This document shows, in pieces, positions 19,283-28,186 of a stretch of DNA of 64,000 nucleotides (positions within the stretch are counted from its first letter, which is position 1; every line of letters starts with the position of its first letter). Where the stretch lies: assembly GCF_014196835.1 (NCBI RefSeq), contig NZ_JACIEK010000009.1, positions 121,917 through 185,916 on the forward strand, given 5' to 3'. The translations under genes and the position numbers were made by a program. Under the pieces are notes generated by a model. That model was not told the origin of the DNA and made no database searches. It saw only the letters and a list, made by a program, of their open reading frames with translations. Origin of the DNA: Aureimonas pseudogalii (GTDB lineage Bacteria; Pseudomonadota; Alphaproteobacteria; Rhizobiales; Rhizobiaceae).

Positions 19283-21214
19283 TCACCCGGCGAGGGCGAG
19301 CATCGGCCCGATGGTCGTCTCGTGCGACGCCGACCGGTCGGGCGACGCTTCCTGCAGCAGGCGGGCGAGGCTCGCCGGGGGCGCGAGCGGACGGTCGAAG
19401 AGATAGCCCTGCGCCAGATGGCATCCCGCCTCGGCCACGAGCCGGCGGTGGTCCTCGGTCTCGACGCCCTCGGCGACGATCGTCAGGTTCAGGCGGCGCG
19501 CCAGATTGCAGGTGCCCGCGATGATGGCGCCGCCCTCGTCGCGCTCGTCCACGCCCGGCAGGAACGAGCGGTCGATTTTGATCTTGTCGAAGGGAAACCG
19601 CCGGAGATAGCTGAGCGAGGCGTAGCCGGTGCCGAAATCGTCGAGCGCGACGCGGCATCCCATGCCGCGCAGTTCGTGCAGCACGCGCAGCGCCATCTCG
19701 TCGTTCTCGATCAACGTCGATTCGGTGATCTCGATCTCCAGCCGCGACGGCGAGATCAGGTGGCGCGCCAGACAAGCGGCGACGTGCGACACGAGATCGG
19801 CATCCACCAGTTGTACCGCCGAGACGTTGACGGTGACGAACGGGTCGCCCGGCCACAACGCGACCTGCCGGCAGGCCGCCTCGATTACCCAGCGCCCGAC
19901 CCGAACGATCTCGCCGCTGCGCTCGGCCAGCGGAATGAACTCGGACGGGGACACCGGGCCGAATTCACCGTGATCCCAACGAAGGAGTGCCTCGAAGCCT
20001 TGCGTGGCGCCGGTCTCGAGCGAGACGATCGGCTGGAAGAGGAGATGCAGCTCGAGCCGCTCGATCGCGTGGCGCAGATCCTCGGACAGGCGCTGATTGC
20101 GCAAGTGCTCCTCGCTCATGTCCGGCCGATAGACGAGGAACCGGCCGCGCCCCTCGGCCTTGGCCGCGTAGAGTGCCAGATCGGCGTCGCGGAAGAGAAC
20201 CTCGACACTTTGCGCCACATGCTCGCTCCGCAGGGCGACGCCCATCGTCACGCCGAGGGCGATCTGCTGTCCATCGAGCACGAAATCCCCGCGCATTACC
20301 TCGACGATGCGCGCGGCGGCGGCCTGGCTGCGACGATCGGCATTCCTGCCCTCGTAGAGAATGGCGAACTCGTCGCCGCCGATACGCCCGATGAGCGCGG
20401 CATCGGCGCAGGCCTTGCGCAGGCGACGGGCGATCTCGCGCAGCAGGCGGTCGCCCGCCGCGTGACCGAACGTGTCGTTCAGCGACTTGAAGTGATCGAC
20501 GTCGACGAGAATGAGGCCCTGGTCGCCGCGACCGGGCGCCTGCATCGCGGCGTTGAAGGCGAGCCGGTTGGCCAGTTGCGTCAACGGATCGATGCGCACG
20601 ACGAGATCGAGCCTGGCGTTCTGCCGGACGACGCAGACCACGAGCCAGACGCCGAACACGACGAGGCCGAGCGTCACGAGGCAGAGGACGGCGAAGATCG
20701 TCGTCAGCACGCGTTGGCTTGCGAGCACCTCGTCGCCGAGGCCGGCGTGGGATTGCGAGGCCAGACGCAGCAGCCCGACCACGAAGGGCGCCAGTTCGTC
20801 GGCGGCGAGCCGTGCGCCGCGAAGGTCGCCGGGATCATCGACGGCCGCCCGGACGAGAACCATCGCGTCACGCAGGCGATCGACGAGATCGGCCGCCCCC
20901 GGCTCGGCAAGCCCGGCGCGGAGAACGCCGAGCCGATTGGCGAGGATCGAGGCCCGCAGGGAGACTTCATCGCTTGCGGCACCGTTGACCCGCCGTTCGA
21001 GCGCCAGTTGTAGGCGCAGCAACTCGGTAGCGGACTGGCTGAAGTCGAACGTCAGGTTGTAGCGGGCGGCCTGCGTCATCTGCCGCAGATACCCCACCGA
21101 CAGGAGCGAACACAGAATGGCGAGAACGGCGAGAACGGCCGTCACGCCCGTCAATGCGATCCTCAGACCACGGCGGCTGGCCGGAAGCTCGAAGGCGGAC
21201 CGAGGCCCGATCAC
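19283..21214 (-). CDS. Membrane GGDEF-EAL protein (c-di-GMP turnover)
   Basis: 643 residues: TM1 18-42, periplasmic helical sensor region 43-168, TM2 171-196, GGDEF domain (GGDEF at 279-283, intact), EAL domain (EALLR at 408-412, with downstream NVSA, EITEST and DDFGTGY metal/catalytic motifs intact). Both diguanylate cyclase and phosphodiesterase sites look complete, so direction of activity cannot be told. The start is taken as GTG 21214, whose GTGA overlaps the stop of the preceding exported protein; this coupling suggests the exported protein feeds a signal to the periplasmic region. A much longer frame upstream lies over that gene and is rejected. Confidence 0.93.
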   Translation of the reverse strand: MIGPRSAFELPASRRGLRIALTGVTAVLAVLAILCSLLSVGYLRQMTQAARYNLTFDFSQSATELLRLQLALERRVNGAASDEVSLRASILANRLGVLRAGLAEPGAADLVDRLRDAMVLVRAAVDDPGDLRGARLAADELAPFVVGLLRLASQSHAGLGDEVLASQRVLTTIFAVLCLVTLGLVVFGVWLVVCVVRQNARLDLVVRIDPLTQLANRLAFNAAMQAPGRGDQGLILVDVDHFKSLNDTFGHAAGDRLLREIARRLRKACADAALIGRIGGDEFAILYEGRNADRRSQAAAARIVEVMRGDFVLDGQQIALGVTMGVALRSEHVAQSVEVLFRDADLALYAAKAEGRGRFLVYRPDMSEEHLRNQRLSEDLRHAIERLELHLLFQPIVSLETGATQGFEALLRWDHGEFGPVSPSEFIPLAERSGEIVRVGRWVIEAACRQVALWPGDPFVTVNVSAVQLVDADLVSHVAACLARHLISPSRLEIEITESTLIENDEMALRVLHELRGMGCRVALDDFGTGYASLSYLRRFPFDKIKIDRSFLPGVDERDEGGAIIAGTCNLARRLNLTIVAEGVETEDHRRLVAEAGCHLAQGYLFDRPLAPPASLARLLQEASPDRSASHETTIGPMLALAG

Positions 21215-21705
21215 CGAAGCACGATCTCGCTCAGCTGCCACACCGAGCGGCTGTAATAGGTCTGGTGTTTCAGTTCGCTTCGTTCGTCGAAGGGAAAGAC
21301 GACGAAGACCGGCCCCTTGTCGGTCAGCGGCAGAGGCTGGCCGTTCTGTCGCGTCGCCAGAAGCGCGTCGGCCTCGATCAGTTCGGACAGCTTGGCATCG
21401 ACCGCATAGTCGTTGAGCGCGATCAGTTCGAGCTGCCGGGCTTCGACGCCGGCAAAGGCCACGAGATCCTTCAACGACACGCCGCTGAACTCGACGGCGC
21501 CCTGATGCCAGGGCGTGGTCGTGCGAAAACTCGTCTGCGGCAGCGCATCCAGCGCTTCGAGGTCGAACGCCAGCGGTGCCTTGGCCCCGAAGGCTGCGCC
21601 ACCGACGCGTAGGATGGGCGAGGCCGCCCAGGAAGGACGGGGCCAGACGGCCGATCCCAGACACGACATCGCCGACGACACGACGAATTGGCGACGATTG
21701 AGCAC
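21211..21705 (-). CDS. Exported molybdopterin-oxidoreductase-like domain protein lacking the Mo-ligand cysteine
   Basis: 164 residues. N-terminal signal with twin arginine (NRRQFVVSS, residues 3-11) and cleavage near SWA/AS (about 27). The mature part (SGVSLKDLVAFAG, LIALNDYAV, GPVFVVFPFDE) resembles the substrate side of the sulfite-oxidase molybdopterin-binding fold. The only cysteine is in the signal peptide (Cys15), so the Mo-thiolate ligand of true sulfite oxidases is absent; it is more likely a ligand-binding than catalytic protein. GTG start with GGGAGG upstream. Four-base overlap with the GGDEF-EAL gene makes a two-gene signalling unit. Confidence 0.8.
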   Translation of the reverse strand: MLNRRQFVVSSAMSCLGSAVWPRPSWAASPILRVGGAAFGAKAPLAFDLEALDALPQTSFRTTTPWHQGAVEFSGVSLKDLVAFAGVEARQLELIALNDYAVDAKLSELIEADALLATRQNGQPLPLTDKGPVFVVFPFDERSELKHQTYYSRSVWQLSEIVLR

Positions 21706-21856
21706 GCAGAACCTCCCCGGGAGACATGGGATCAGGCTCGGCAGGCCGCGTTCGCGGTCCCGTTCGCCATCGTTCGCTCAACTTAGATGACGCCGCGTAA
21801 CTTTCTAGTGAATCACCCGGCCCGGTCGTACGCACGCAACTCGCGCTTTACGCCGC

Positions 21857-22723
21857 TCAGCTGAAGAGGCGATCGGCCGGTTGCCGCGAGCCGGCGATCG
21901 CTTCGGTGGAAGGATGCGCGAGACGCACGATCCGGTCCGCCGCCGGGTGCCAGTCGATCAGCCCGGCGTCGCGGAACTGGCCGAGCCAGTAGTCCATGCA
22001 CCAGCGCCCATGCCGGGCATGGAAGCGTGCGGCGTTGCGCAGGATGTGGTCGAACTGGTGCAACGGCGGAACGTGGACGGAATGGTGCTGGTGGTAGGCT
22101 CGTGCGTCGGCGGTCCAGTAGAAATCGACGCCCGACGCCGCGAGCCGGGCCGCGAAGTCGGTCTCCTCGCCGCCATAGCCGACGAAGCCTTCGTCCATGC
22201 CGCCGATGGCCTGATAGTCCGTCCGCGCCAGTGCGAAGGACAGCCCCCAAAGCTCCCCGGCATCGGGCTCGCGCCGTGTGCCCGTCGCGGGCATGGCGGG
22301 CTTGGCAGGGTGCGGAATGCCGATCGCGTCGAGCCGATCGAAATCGAGCGGTCCGTCGATGGCGCCGCCGGGCAGGTAGAGCACCTCGCCGAGAAACAGC
22401 CCGCGCGCCTGCGCCTGCGCCGCCGCGACGTAGGATGCGATGAGCGTCGGCGAGGCCACGCAGTCGACGTCGAGGAAGACCAACGTCTCGCCGGTGGCGG
22501 CATCGGCCGCGCGGTTGCGCGCCGCGGCGAGCGGCATCGGCTCGCCCGGAACGATCACGTGTCGCACGGGGATGCCGATGCCGGGCAGACCGCCATGCGG
22601 TGTGTCCTGCATCCAGGCGATCACCAGTTCGGCCGGCTTCACCGTCTGCCTGTCGAGGCTCAGCATGAGGTTGACGAGATGCTCGCGGCGCCCGCGAACG
22701 AGGGTCAGAGCGCTCGCAGCCAC
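21857..22723 (-). CDS. Glycosyltransferase family 2 (galactosyltransferase-type C-terminus)
   Basis: 288-residue GT-A protein. The nucleotide-sugar region runs to the DxD-like VFLDVDC motif; the C-terminal LWGLSFALARTDY plus GYGGEETDFAARL is the Glyco_transf_7C signature seen in galactosyl/N-acetylgalactosaminyl-type transferases. GTG 22723 start overlaps the end of the upstream GT/HAD gene by 19 bases, so the two are cotranscribed and probably coupled. No membrane segment, so it acts in the cytosol on a soluble or membrane-linked acceptor. Confidence 0.88.
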   Translation of the reverse strand: MAASALTLVRGRREHLVNLMLSLDRQTVKPAELVIAWMQDTPHGGLPGIGIPVRHVIVPGEPMPLAAARNRAADAATGETLVFLDVDCVASPTLIASYVAAAQAQARGLFLGEVLYLPGGAIDGPLDFDRLDAIGIPHPAKPAMPATGTRREPDAGELWGLSFALARTDYQAIGGMDEGFVGYGGEETDFAARLAASGVDFYWTADARAYHQHHSVHVPPLHQFDHILRNAARFHARHGRWCMDYWLGQFRDAGLIDWHPAADRIVRLAHPSTEAIAGSRQPADRLFS

Positions 22724-24771
22724 GAGGCCCCGCGTGCCTTCCGGCGGAAATGATCGACGCCCTCGATGATGCCGCGCGCGTATTTCTCGCGCGCCACGTA
22801 GGAATGTTGCAGCCCCGGCAGCGAGGCGAGGTCGTCGGAAAAGTTGGCGACGATGATCGCCTGCGGGATCGTGCGCAGCATCTCGATGTCGTTGCCGCTG
22901 TCGCCGGCGACATAGACCGCGTCCGGCGCCAGCCCGTAATGGGCCTGCACGAAGGCGACCGCCGTGCCCTTCGACGCACGGATCGGCAGCACGTCGAGAT
23001 AGCGCCCGTGGCTGTGGATCACCGAGCAGCGCAGCCCGCAGGCCTCCAGCCGCGCCCGCACGCGGGCGCCGATTTCGCGATCGCCATCGGAGAAGTAGGA
23101 GAGCTTGTGCGAGCGCTGCTCCAGCGGGGCCTGCGGCACCAGCCCCTCGAACCCGGCGAGCGCCGCGTGGACGGCGGCCCGGTCCCAGCCGCGCGAGACC
23201 ACCGCGCGCCAGTCCGCGTCGGCCCGGTAGGTCGTGCCGTCCGGCTGCAGATGGTAGATTTCGGACCCGACCGAGGTGATCATCACCTGCGGGCGCGGCG
23301 CGTTCTGCTGTTCGAGAATCGCCATGGCGCTATGGAACGAGCGCCCGGTGGCGACGCCGAAGGCGAGGCCATCCTGCTCGCGGTGCCATTCGCCGAAGGT
23401 GGCGATGCAGTCGGCGCAGCCGACCAGCGTGTTGTCGATGTCGCAGATGAGAAGCTGCTCGGGCGCAGCCGCCGGGCCGGCGCCCGCCTGCAGCGCGCCG
23501 AGGAGATCGTGATAGCGCCGGGCGTGCCGATCCCAGTCGAAGGCCGCGACGGCCACGGCGCCGGCTGCCGCGTAGCGGTCCCACAGGGCATCGTCGCCGA
23601 GGATCTTCAACGCGGCGGCGGCAATGGCCTGCGTCGAGCGCGGGTCCACCAGCTCGCCGTTGCCGCACATCTCGATGATGTCGTTGGGGCCGCCGCTGTC
23701 GGTGGCGATGAGCGGCAGGCCGACGGCCGAGGCTTCGAGCAGCGTCAGCCCGAAGGGCTCGTTCAGCGCGGGATTGACGAAGATGCCGCGCCGGTCGCGG
23801 GCGAAGGCGTAGATCGCCGCGACGTCGTCGGGCCGATGCGATTTGGGATAGGCGACCTTGCCGTAGAGATCGTAGCGATCGACGAGCGCCAGGATCTCGC
23901 GGACCTCGCCGGCCATCTCGGCATCGAGGTCGCCGAGATCGCGCCGGTTGCCGGCCATGATCACGAGATTGGCACGGGCCCGCAACTCCGGCGACTCGCC
24001 GTAGGCGCGCACCAGCGCCGGCAGGTTCTTCTTGGCGACGGGACGCGACAGCGCCAGAAGCGCCGGCTTGTCCGGCTCGCGCAAGAAGCGCGCGATCGAG
24101 GCTTCGAGACGCGGGCACGCCTCGGCGTGGCCGAAGCGTGCGAGATCGCTGCCCGGCGGCAAGATGCGGATGCGGCCGGGATCATAGGCCTCGTAGCCGG
24201 CATATTGCACCTCGGCCTCGTCGCGCGAGGAGGCCACCACGAGCGCGGCGCGGGCGAGCGCGGTCTCCTCGATGGCGATCCGTCGCGCCAGCCGTGCGTC
24301 GTCCGAAGCGCCCATCGCCGCAGCCTTCACGCGGCCGAGCGAATGGGCGGTGAAGACGAAGGGGATGCCGAGCCGGTCCTCCACCAGCGCCGCGACGCTG
24401 GCGGCATCGGCATAATGAGCGTGGAGGAAATCGGGACGCACGGGCTGGCGTTCGATCCAAGCGATCAGCGCCTCGGCGAAGGACGGCACCTCCGGCCAGA
24501 GATCCTCCTTGGCCAGATAGTCCGGCGAGGCGGTGGCGAAACGCAGGATCTCCACCCCGTCCTCGATCCCCTCGCCCGGCTCGTAATGCGCGCCGTGAAC
24601 GCTGCGGAAGCCGCGGGTGGCGACCGCGATGCGCGGCTGGGGCTCGGCGCGTGCGGATGCTGCCACGAGGTCGAGCAGGTAGCGGATGTGGCCGCCGGTG
24701 TCGGCGGTCAAGCCGTAGTCGACGTTCTCGGTGCGAAGGCAACCCTGCAGGGCGACATGAAGCACGAACAT
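22705..24771 (-). CDS. Sucrose-phosphate-synthase-like protein: GT4 domain plus HAD phosphatase domain
   Basis: 688 residues. The N-terminus (HVALQGCLRTENVDYGLTAD then TGGH) is the sucrose-phosphate synthase signature; the GT-B domain spans 1-430 with E-x7-E at 338/346. Residues 438-675 form a Cof/SPP-type HAD phosphatase: DIDNT with Asp444/Asp446 and a closing GDSGNDIEM. Size and order match bifunctional cyanobacterial/plant-type SPS, which makes sucrose-6-phosphate from UDP-glucose and fructose-6-phosphate and may dephosphorylate it. Because it is embedded among other glycosyltransferases, a different acceptor is possible. ATG 24771; divergent from a GT4 gene 70 bases away. Confidence 0.88.
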   Translation of the reverse strand: MFVLHVALQGCLRTENVDYGLTADTGGHIRYLLDLVAASARAEPQPRIAVATRGFRSVHGAHYEPGEGIEDGVEILRFATASPDYLAKEDLWPEVPSFAEALIAWIERQPVRPDFLHAHYADAASVAALVEDRLGIPFVFTAHSLGRVKAAAMGASDDARLARRIAIEETALARAALVVASSRDEAEVQYAGYEAYDPGRIRILPPGSDLARFGHAEACPRLEASIARFLREPDKPALLALSRPVAKKNLPALVRAYGESPELRARANLVIMAGNRRDLGDLDAEMAGEVREILALVDRYDLYGKVAYPKSHRPDDVAAIYAFARDRRGIFVNPALNEPFGLTLLEASAVGLPLIATDSGGPNDIIEMCGNGELVDPRSTQAIAAAALKILGDDALWDRYAAAGAVAVAAFDWDRHARRYHDLLGALQAGAGPAAAPEQLLICDIDNTLVGCADCIATFGEWHREQDGLAFGVATGRSFHSAMAILEQQNAPRPQVMITSVGSEIYHLQPDGTTYRADADWRAVVSRGWDRAAVHAALAGFEGLVPQAPLEQRSHKLSYFSDGDREIGARVRARLEACGLRCSVIHSHGRYLDVLPIRASKGTAVAFVQAHYGLAPDAVYVAGDSGNDIEMLRTIPQAIIVANFSDDLASLPGLQHSYVAREKYARGIIEGVDHFRRKARGASWLRAL

Positions 24772-24841
24772 GACGAGTCTCCCTTTCCAATCGTTCCGCA
24801 GGTGCCTAAAGCCAGATCATGCTCACCCGCCGGGGCCAGTC

Positions 24842-25882
24842 ATGCTCACAGTCGCTCAAGTCGCACCTAACATATTTCCAGTTCCGCCTACCGATCACGG
24901 CGGCACCGAAAGAATCGTTCAAGATCTCGGCGCAGCACTTCGAAGACTTGGAGTTGAGATAACGCTCTTCGCCCCCACGGACAGTGCGACGGATTTGCCA
25001 CGGGCGGGGTCTCTTCCGAGTCTATCGGCGCTGGAGGCGCGATATGGACAAGTACCGCCGTCGATCCCCGCGGTGCTGGAAGCCGTGCAGATGGAGCATC
25101 TGCGCCGCCGGCTGTCCGAGTTCGACATCGTCCACTGCCATGGCGAGTTCTCGCACGCCGCGCTGCTCGGCGACCGGCGCCCGCACAGCCTGACGACGAT
25201 CCACTGGCGGGTGGACGAGCTCGACCGCGAACTCTTCTTCGCCGCCTTTCCCGACCTGCCGGTGGCCGCGATCTCGGCGGCGCAGGAGACGGGTATTCCC
25301 GCTTCGAACCGCGCCGGCATCGTCCATCACGGCATCGAGCGCGACCGCTATGCGCTCACCGAGAGCCCCGGCGCCTATCTCGCCTTCGTCGGCCGGATGA
25401 CCGACCAGAAGCGCCCCGACACCGCGATTCGCGTGGCCCGCGCGGCAGGCCGCCCGATCCGCCTCGCCGGCACGCTGGATGTTGGCAATCCCCTCTATTT
25501 CGAGCGCGAGGTGCGCCCGCTGCTCGGCGAGGACGCCGTCTATGTCGGGCCGGTGGGCGACGCGGCGAAGGGCACGCTGCTGGCGGGCGCCGAGGCGCTG
25601 CTCTTCCCGATCGACTGGCCGGAGCCTTTCGGCCTCGTGATGATCGAGGCGATGGCCTGCGGGACGCCGGTGATCGCCTGGAACCGGGGCAGCGTGCCCG
25701 AGATCGTGGAGGACGGCGTCACCGGTTTCGTGGTGAACTCGGAGGCCGAGGCGGTGGCGGCGCTCGGCCGCGTGGGCGCGATCGACCGGCGCGGCGTGCG
25801 CCGGCGCTTCGAGGAACGCTTCACCAGCGACCGGATGGCCGCCGACTATCTCGCCCTCTACCGGAGGCTCCTCCAGCGATGA
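24842..25882 (+). CDS. Glycosyltransferase family 4
   Basis: 346-residue GT-B enzyme: N-terminal acceptor domain with the glycine loop DHGGTERIV, and a donor domain with FVGRMTDQKRPD and the E-x7-E site in PEPFGLVMIEAMACGTPV. Start ATG 24842 gives MLTVAQVAPN. A 10-base direct repeat (TCATGCTCAC) places a second, out-of-frame ATG 23 bases upstream, which may confuse start calling. The first 150 bases are less GC-rich than the rest. It overlaps the next GT4 gene by ATGA, so the pair is coupled. Confidence 0.9.
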   Translation: MLTVAQVAPNIFPVPPTDHGGTERIVQDLGAALRRLGVEITLFAPTDSATDLPRAGSLPSLSALEARYGQVPPSIPAVLEAVQMEHLRRRLSEFDIVHCHGEFSHAALLGDRRPHSLTTIHWRVDELDRELFFAAFPDLPVAAISAAQETGIPASNRAGIVHHGIERDRYALTESPGAYLAFVGRMTDQKRPDTAIRVARAAGRPIRLAGTLDVGNPLYFEREVRPLLGEDAVYVGPVGDAAKGTLLAGAEALLFPIDWPEPFGLVMIEAMACGTPVIAWNRGSVPEIVEDGVTGFVVNSEAEAVAALGRVGAIDRRGVRRRFEERFTSDRMAADYLALYRRLLQR

Positions 25883-27081
25883 TGCGCATCGGACTGATCG
25901 CCTGGGACTATCCGCCCTCGCCGAGCGGGCTCTCCACCGCCGCGCGCGAGATCGCCGAGAGCCTCGCCGCCGCCGGCATGGACGTGACCGTCTTTGCGCT
26001 CGACCGCACGGGCACCGCGCGCCAGGGCGCCGTGACGGTGGTGGGTTGCGCGATCCCCGAGCGCTCCGGCCTCGCCTTCCTGCGACGGCGCGGCGGGATC
26101 GGCCATCTCGCGGCGCCGCTGGCCTTCCGCCGCGCCGTGCGCGCCGAGCACCGGCGCCGGCCCTTCGATCTCGTCGAGGCCACCAACTGGTATGCGCCGG
26201 CGGTCCTTCTGGGTGGGCGCGGCGACCCGCCGCTCGTCACCCGCAACTCGACGCCGGCCGCCTATTCGCGCGAGCGCCCCACCAGCCTTCGCGACCGTTT
26301 CGACGCCGCCACCGCCGACCGGCTGGAGGCGCGCCAGGCCCAGCGCAGCGCGGCCTTCCTCTCCAACACCGCCGAGCACGCCCGGCGCATCGCCGCCGAA
26401 TACCGCCTCGGCGCCGACCGGCGGCCGCATGCGGTGGCCGGCCTCAGCCTGCCGCCCGAGACGATCCGGCGCGGGGCGATCGCGCCCTATCCGCCGCTTG
26501 GCACAGGCGATCCCGTGCAGCTGCTCTTCGTCGGCCGGGCCGAGCATCGCAAGGGCTTCGACCTCGTGACCGGGGCGGCCGCGATCCTCGGCGCCGAGGC
26601 CGAGGCCGGCACCCTGCCGCCCTTCGCGATCCGCCTCGTCGGCGTGCCCGCCGCCGACCTGCCGGCGACCCTCTCGCCGCTGGCGCGCGCGCGGATCACG
26701 CCGCTCGGGCGCCTGCCGGAGGGCGAACTGGCGCGCGAATACGAGGCCGCACACGTCGTGCTCGCGCCCTCGCGCTACGAGAGCTTTGGCCTCGTCTATC
26801 AGGAGGCCATCGCCTACGGCCGGCCGATGGTGGCCTGCGCGGTGGATGCGAGCGGCCAGCTCTTCGTCGGCGACACCGGCGCGGGAGCGATGGCCGCGAG
26901 CGACACGCCCGAAGCCATGGCCGAGGCGCTGCGACCGCTGATCCGCGATGCCAACGTTCGCGAGAGCTTCCGCGCCCACGCGCTGAAGGCGGCCGGCCGC
27001 TTCGACCGCGAGCGCCTCGCCGCCGAAACTCTGGCGCTCTACCGGCAGGCGTTGCTCGCCGCCGCGCCTCAGGGCCGGTAG
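25879..27081 (+). CDS. Glycosyltransferase family 4
   Basis: 400 residues. N-terminal GT-B domain begins RIGLIAWDYPPSPSGLST, and the donor half shows LLFVGRAEHRKGFD and the ESFGLVYQEAIAYGRPM nucleotide-sugar site. It starts inside the stop of the previous GT4 (ATGA). Its 3' end overlaps that of the convergent zinc-ribbon GT2 by 13 bases. Donor and acceptor unknown; likely adds the sugar after its coupled partner. Confidence 0.9.
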   Translation: MMRIGLIAWDYPPSPSGLSTAAREIAESLAAAGMDVTVFALDRTGTARQGAVTVVGCAIPERSGLAFLRRRGGIGHLAAPLAFRRAVRAEHRRRPFDLVEATNWYAPAVLLGGRGDPPLVTRNSTPAAYSRERPTSLRDRFDAATADRLEARQAQRSAAFLSNTAEHARRIAAEYRLGADRRPHAVAGLSLPPETIRRGAIAPYPPLGTGDPVQLLFVGRAEHRKGFDLVTGAAAILGAEAEAGTLPPFAIRLVGVPAADLPATLSPLARARITPLGRLPEGELAREYEAAHVVLAPSRYESFGLVYQEAIAYGRPMVACAVDASGQLFVGDTGAGAMAASDTPEAMAEALRPLIRDANVRESFRAHALKAAGRFDRERLAAETLALYRQALLAAAPQGR

Positions 27082-28040
27082 GGCCGGAGCAGCGCGTCGC
27101 GCTCGAACACGCGCCCCTCGCCCGGCGCCATCGCCTCGTAGATGGCGGAGCGCCGCGCGACATGCTCGGCGGTCAGACGATGTGCGATGGCGGGACCGGC
27201 GGCGATCGTGGAGCGCTGCCACGGCCGGTTCGGCCGCTCGTGGACGCGGCCGATATAGGGGATCTCCCGGCGGTTGAGCCGGTACTGCGTATCGGGAAAG
27301 AGGTCCGACAACGCCCCGTCCACGAGATTGCGGCGGGGAAAGCCGACCGACACCGTGCCGGCGGCATCCGCAGTCGCGGCGAGCGCGCCGAGCCGATCGG
27401 CGAAGGCGGCGTCGATCATCTCGTCGCTGTCGAGCTGAAGCACCCAAGAATGGCGGCAGAGCGCCTGCACCCGGTTGCGCTGCGCCGCGAAGTCGCCGCC
27501 ATGCGGATGCGACGCGACGCGCACGGTTCCCTGCGAGGCCTCGGCCCGTTCAGCACGATCGACGAGCAGAAGAACGTCGTCGCACCAGCTGGCATGCGCG
27601 GCGATCTCGACCGCCAAGGCCTCCGCTTCTTCCTCTCGGCAAAGGACGGCGAGGCTGACCGGCGCCGGCGCGACGCGGGCGAGCGGACGCAGCCGGGCGG
27701 CGGCGGCGAGCGGCGAATGGGGCTCGCGCAGCCCGGCCTCTTGATCGGCGTCGGCGGGTTCGGCGACGAGGTCTCGCGCGCTGGCGGCGATCCGCAACGT
27801 GAAGAGATCGAGTCCGATCAGGCTTGCGGGATCGCAGCGCGCAGACGCCCCCCCGAGAAGCGCCGCGAGGCTCAAGCGATGGTCGTCCACCGCGCCGGGG
27901 TCGTCGACCAGCAGCCCGCAGCTTTCGCAAGCGAAACCGAACCGCCTCTCGAAGCCGTCCGGAAAGACGAGCATACGCTGGGACGGCGCGAAGGCGCGGG
28001 CATCGCAACAGGGGCAGCGTGTCGCGGAAGTCACGGGCAT
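27069..28040 (-). CDS. Family 2-like glycosyltransferase with N-terminal zinc ribbon
   Basis: 323 residues. The first 45 residues carry two cysteine pairs (Cys9/Cys12 and Cys38/Cys41), a zinc-ribbon pattern as seen ahead of small-molecule methyltransferases and GTs in glycan loci. From about 130 a GT-A core of the SunS/WaaE-like type is visible: CREEEAEALAVEI, then WVLQLDSDEMID as the DxD. Start ATG 28040 (MPVTSATRCP); 17 further codons upstream look non-coding. It is divergent from the acyl-CoA-dehydrogenase-like gene. Confidence 0.82.
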   Translation of the reverse strand: MPVTSATRCPCCDARAFAPSQRMLVFPDGFERRFGFACESCGLLVDDPGAVDDHRLSLAALLGGASARCDPASLIGLDLFTLRIAASARDLVAEPADADQEAGLREPHSPLAAAARLRPLARVAPAPVSLAVLCREEEAEALAVEIAAHASWCDDVLLLVDRAERAEASQGTVRVASHPHGGDFAAQRNRVQALCRHSWVLQLDSDEMIDAAFADRLGALAATADAAGTVSVGFPRRNLVDGALSDLFPDTQYRLNRREIPYIGRVHERPNRPWQRSTIAAGPAIAHRLTAEHVARRSAIYEAMAPGEGRVFERDALLRPYRP

Positions 28041-28186
28041 GGTAGGAACCTCCGATCGCGCGCATCCGGCCGGGATTCGCTGGACCCGCACATAGGACTG
28101 TCGGGCAGCGCCGTCTCCGCTAATTGATCGGTCTTGCCAACAATCGGCCGCGTCGCCTTCGGAGCCGCCATGACGAAAGCGCTGAG

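Noticed and set aside
19283..21835. Longer GGDEF-EAL start at 21835
   Set aside because: Extension lies in another frame over the exported Mo-like protein; GTG 21214 overlap is a better start.
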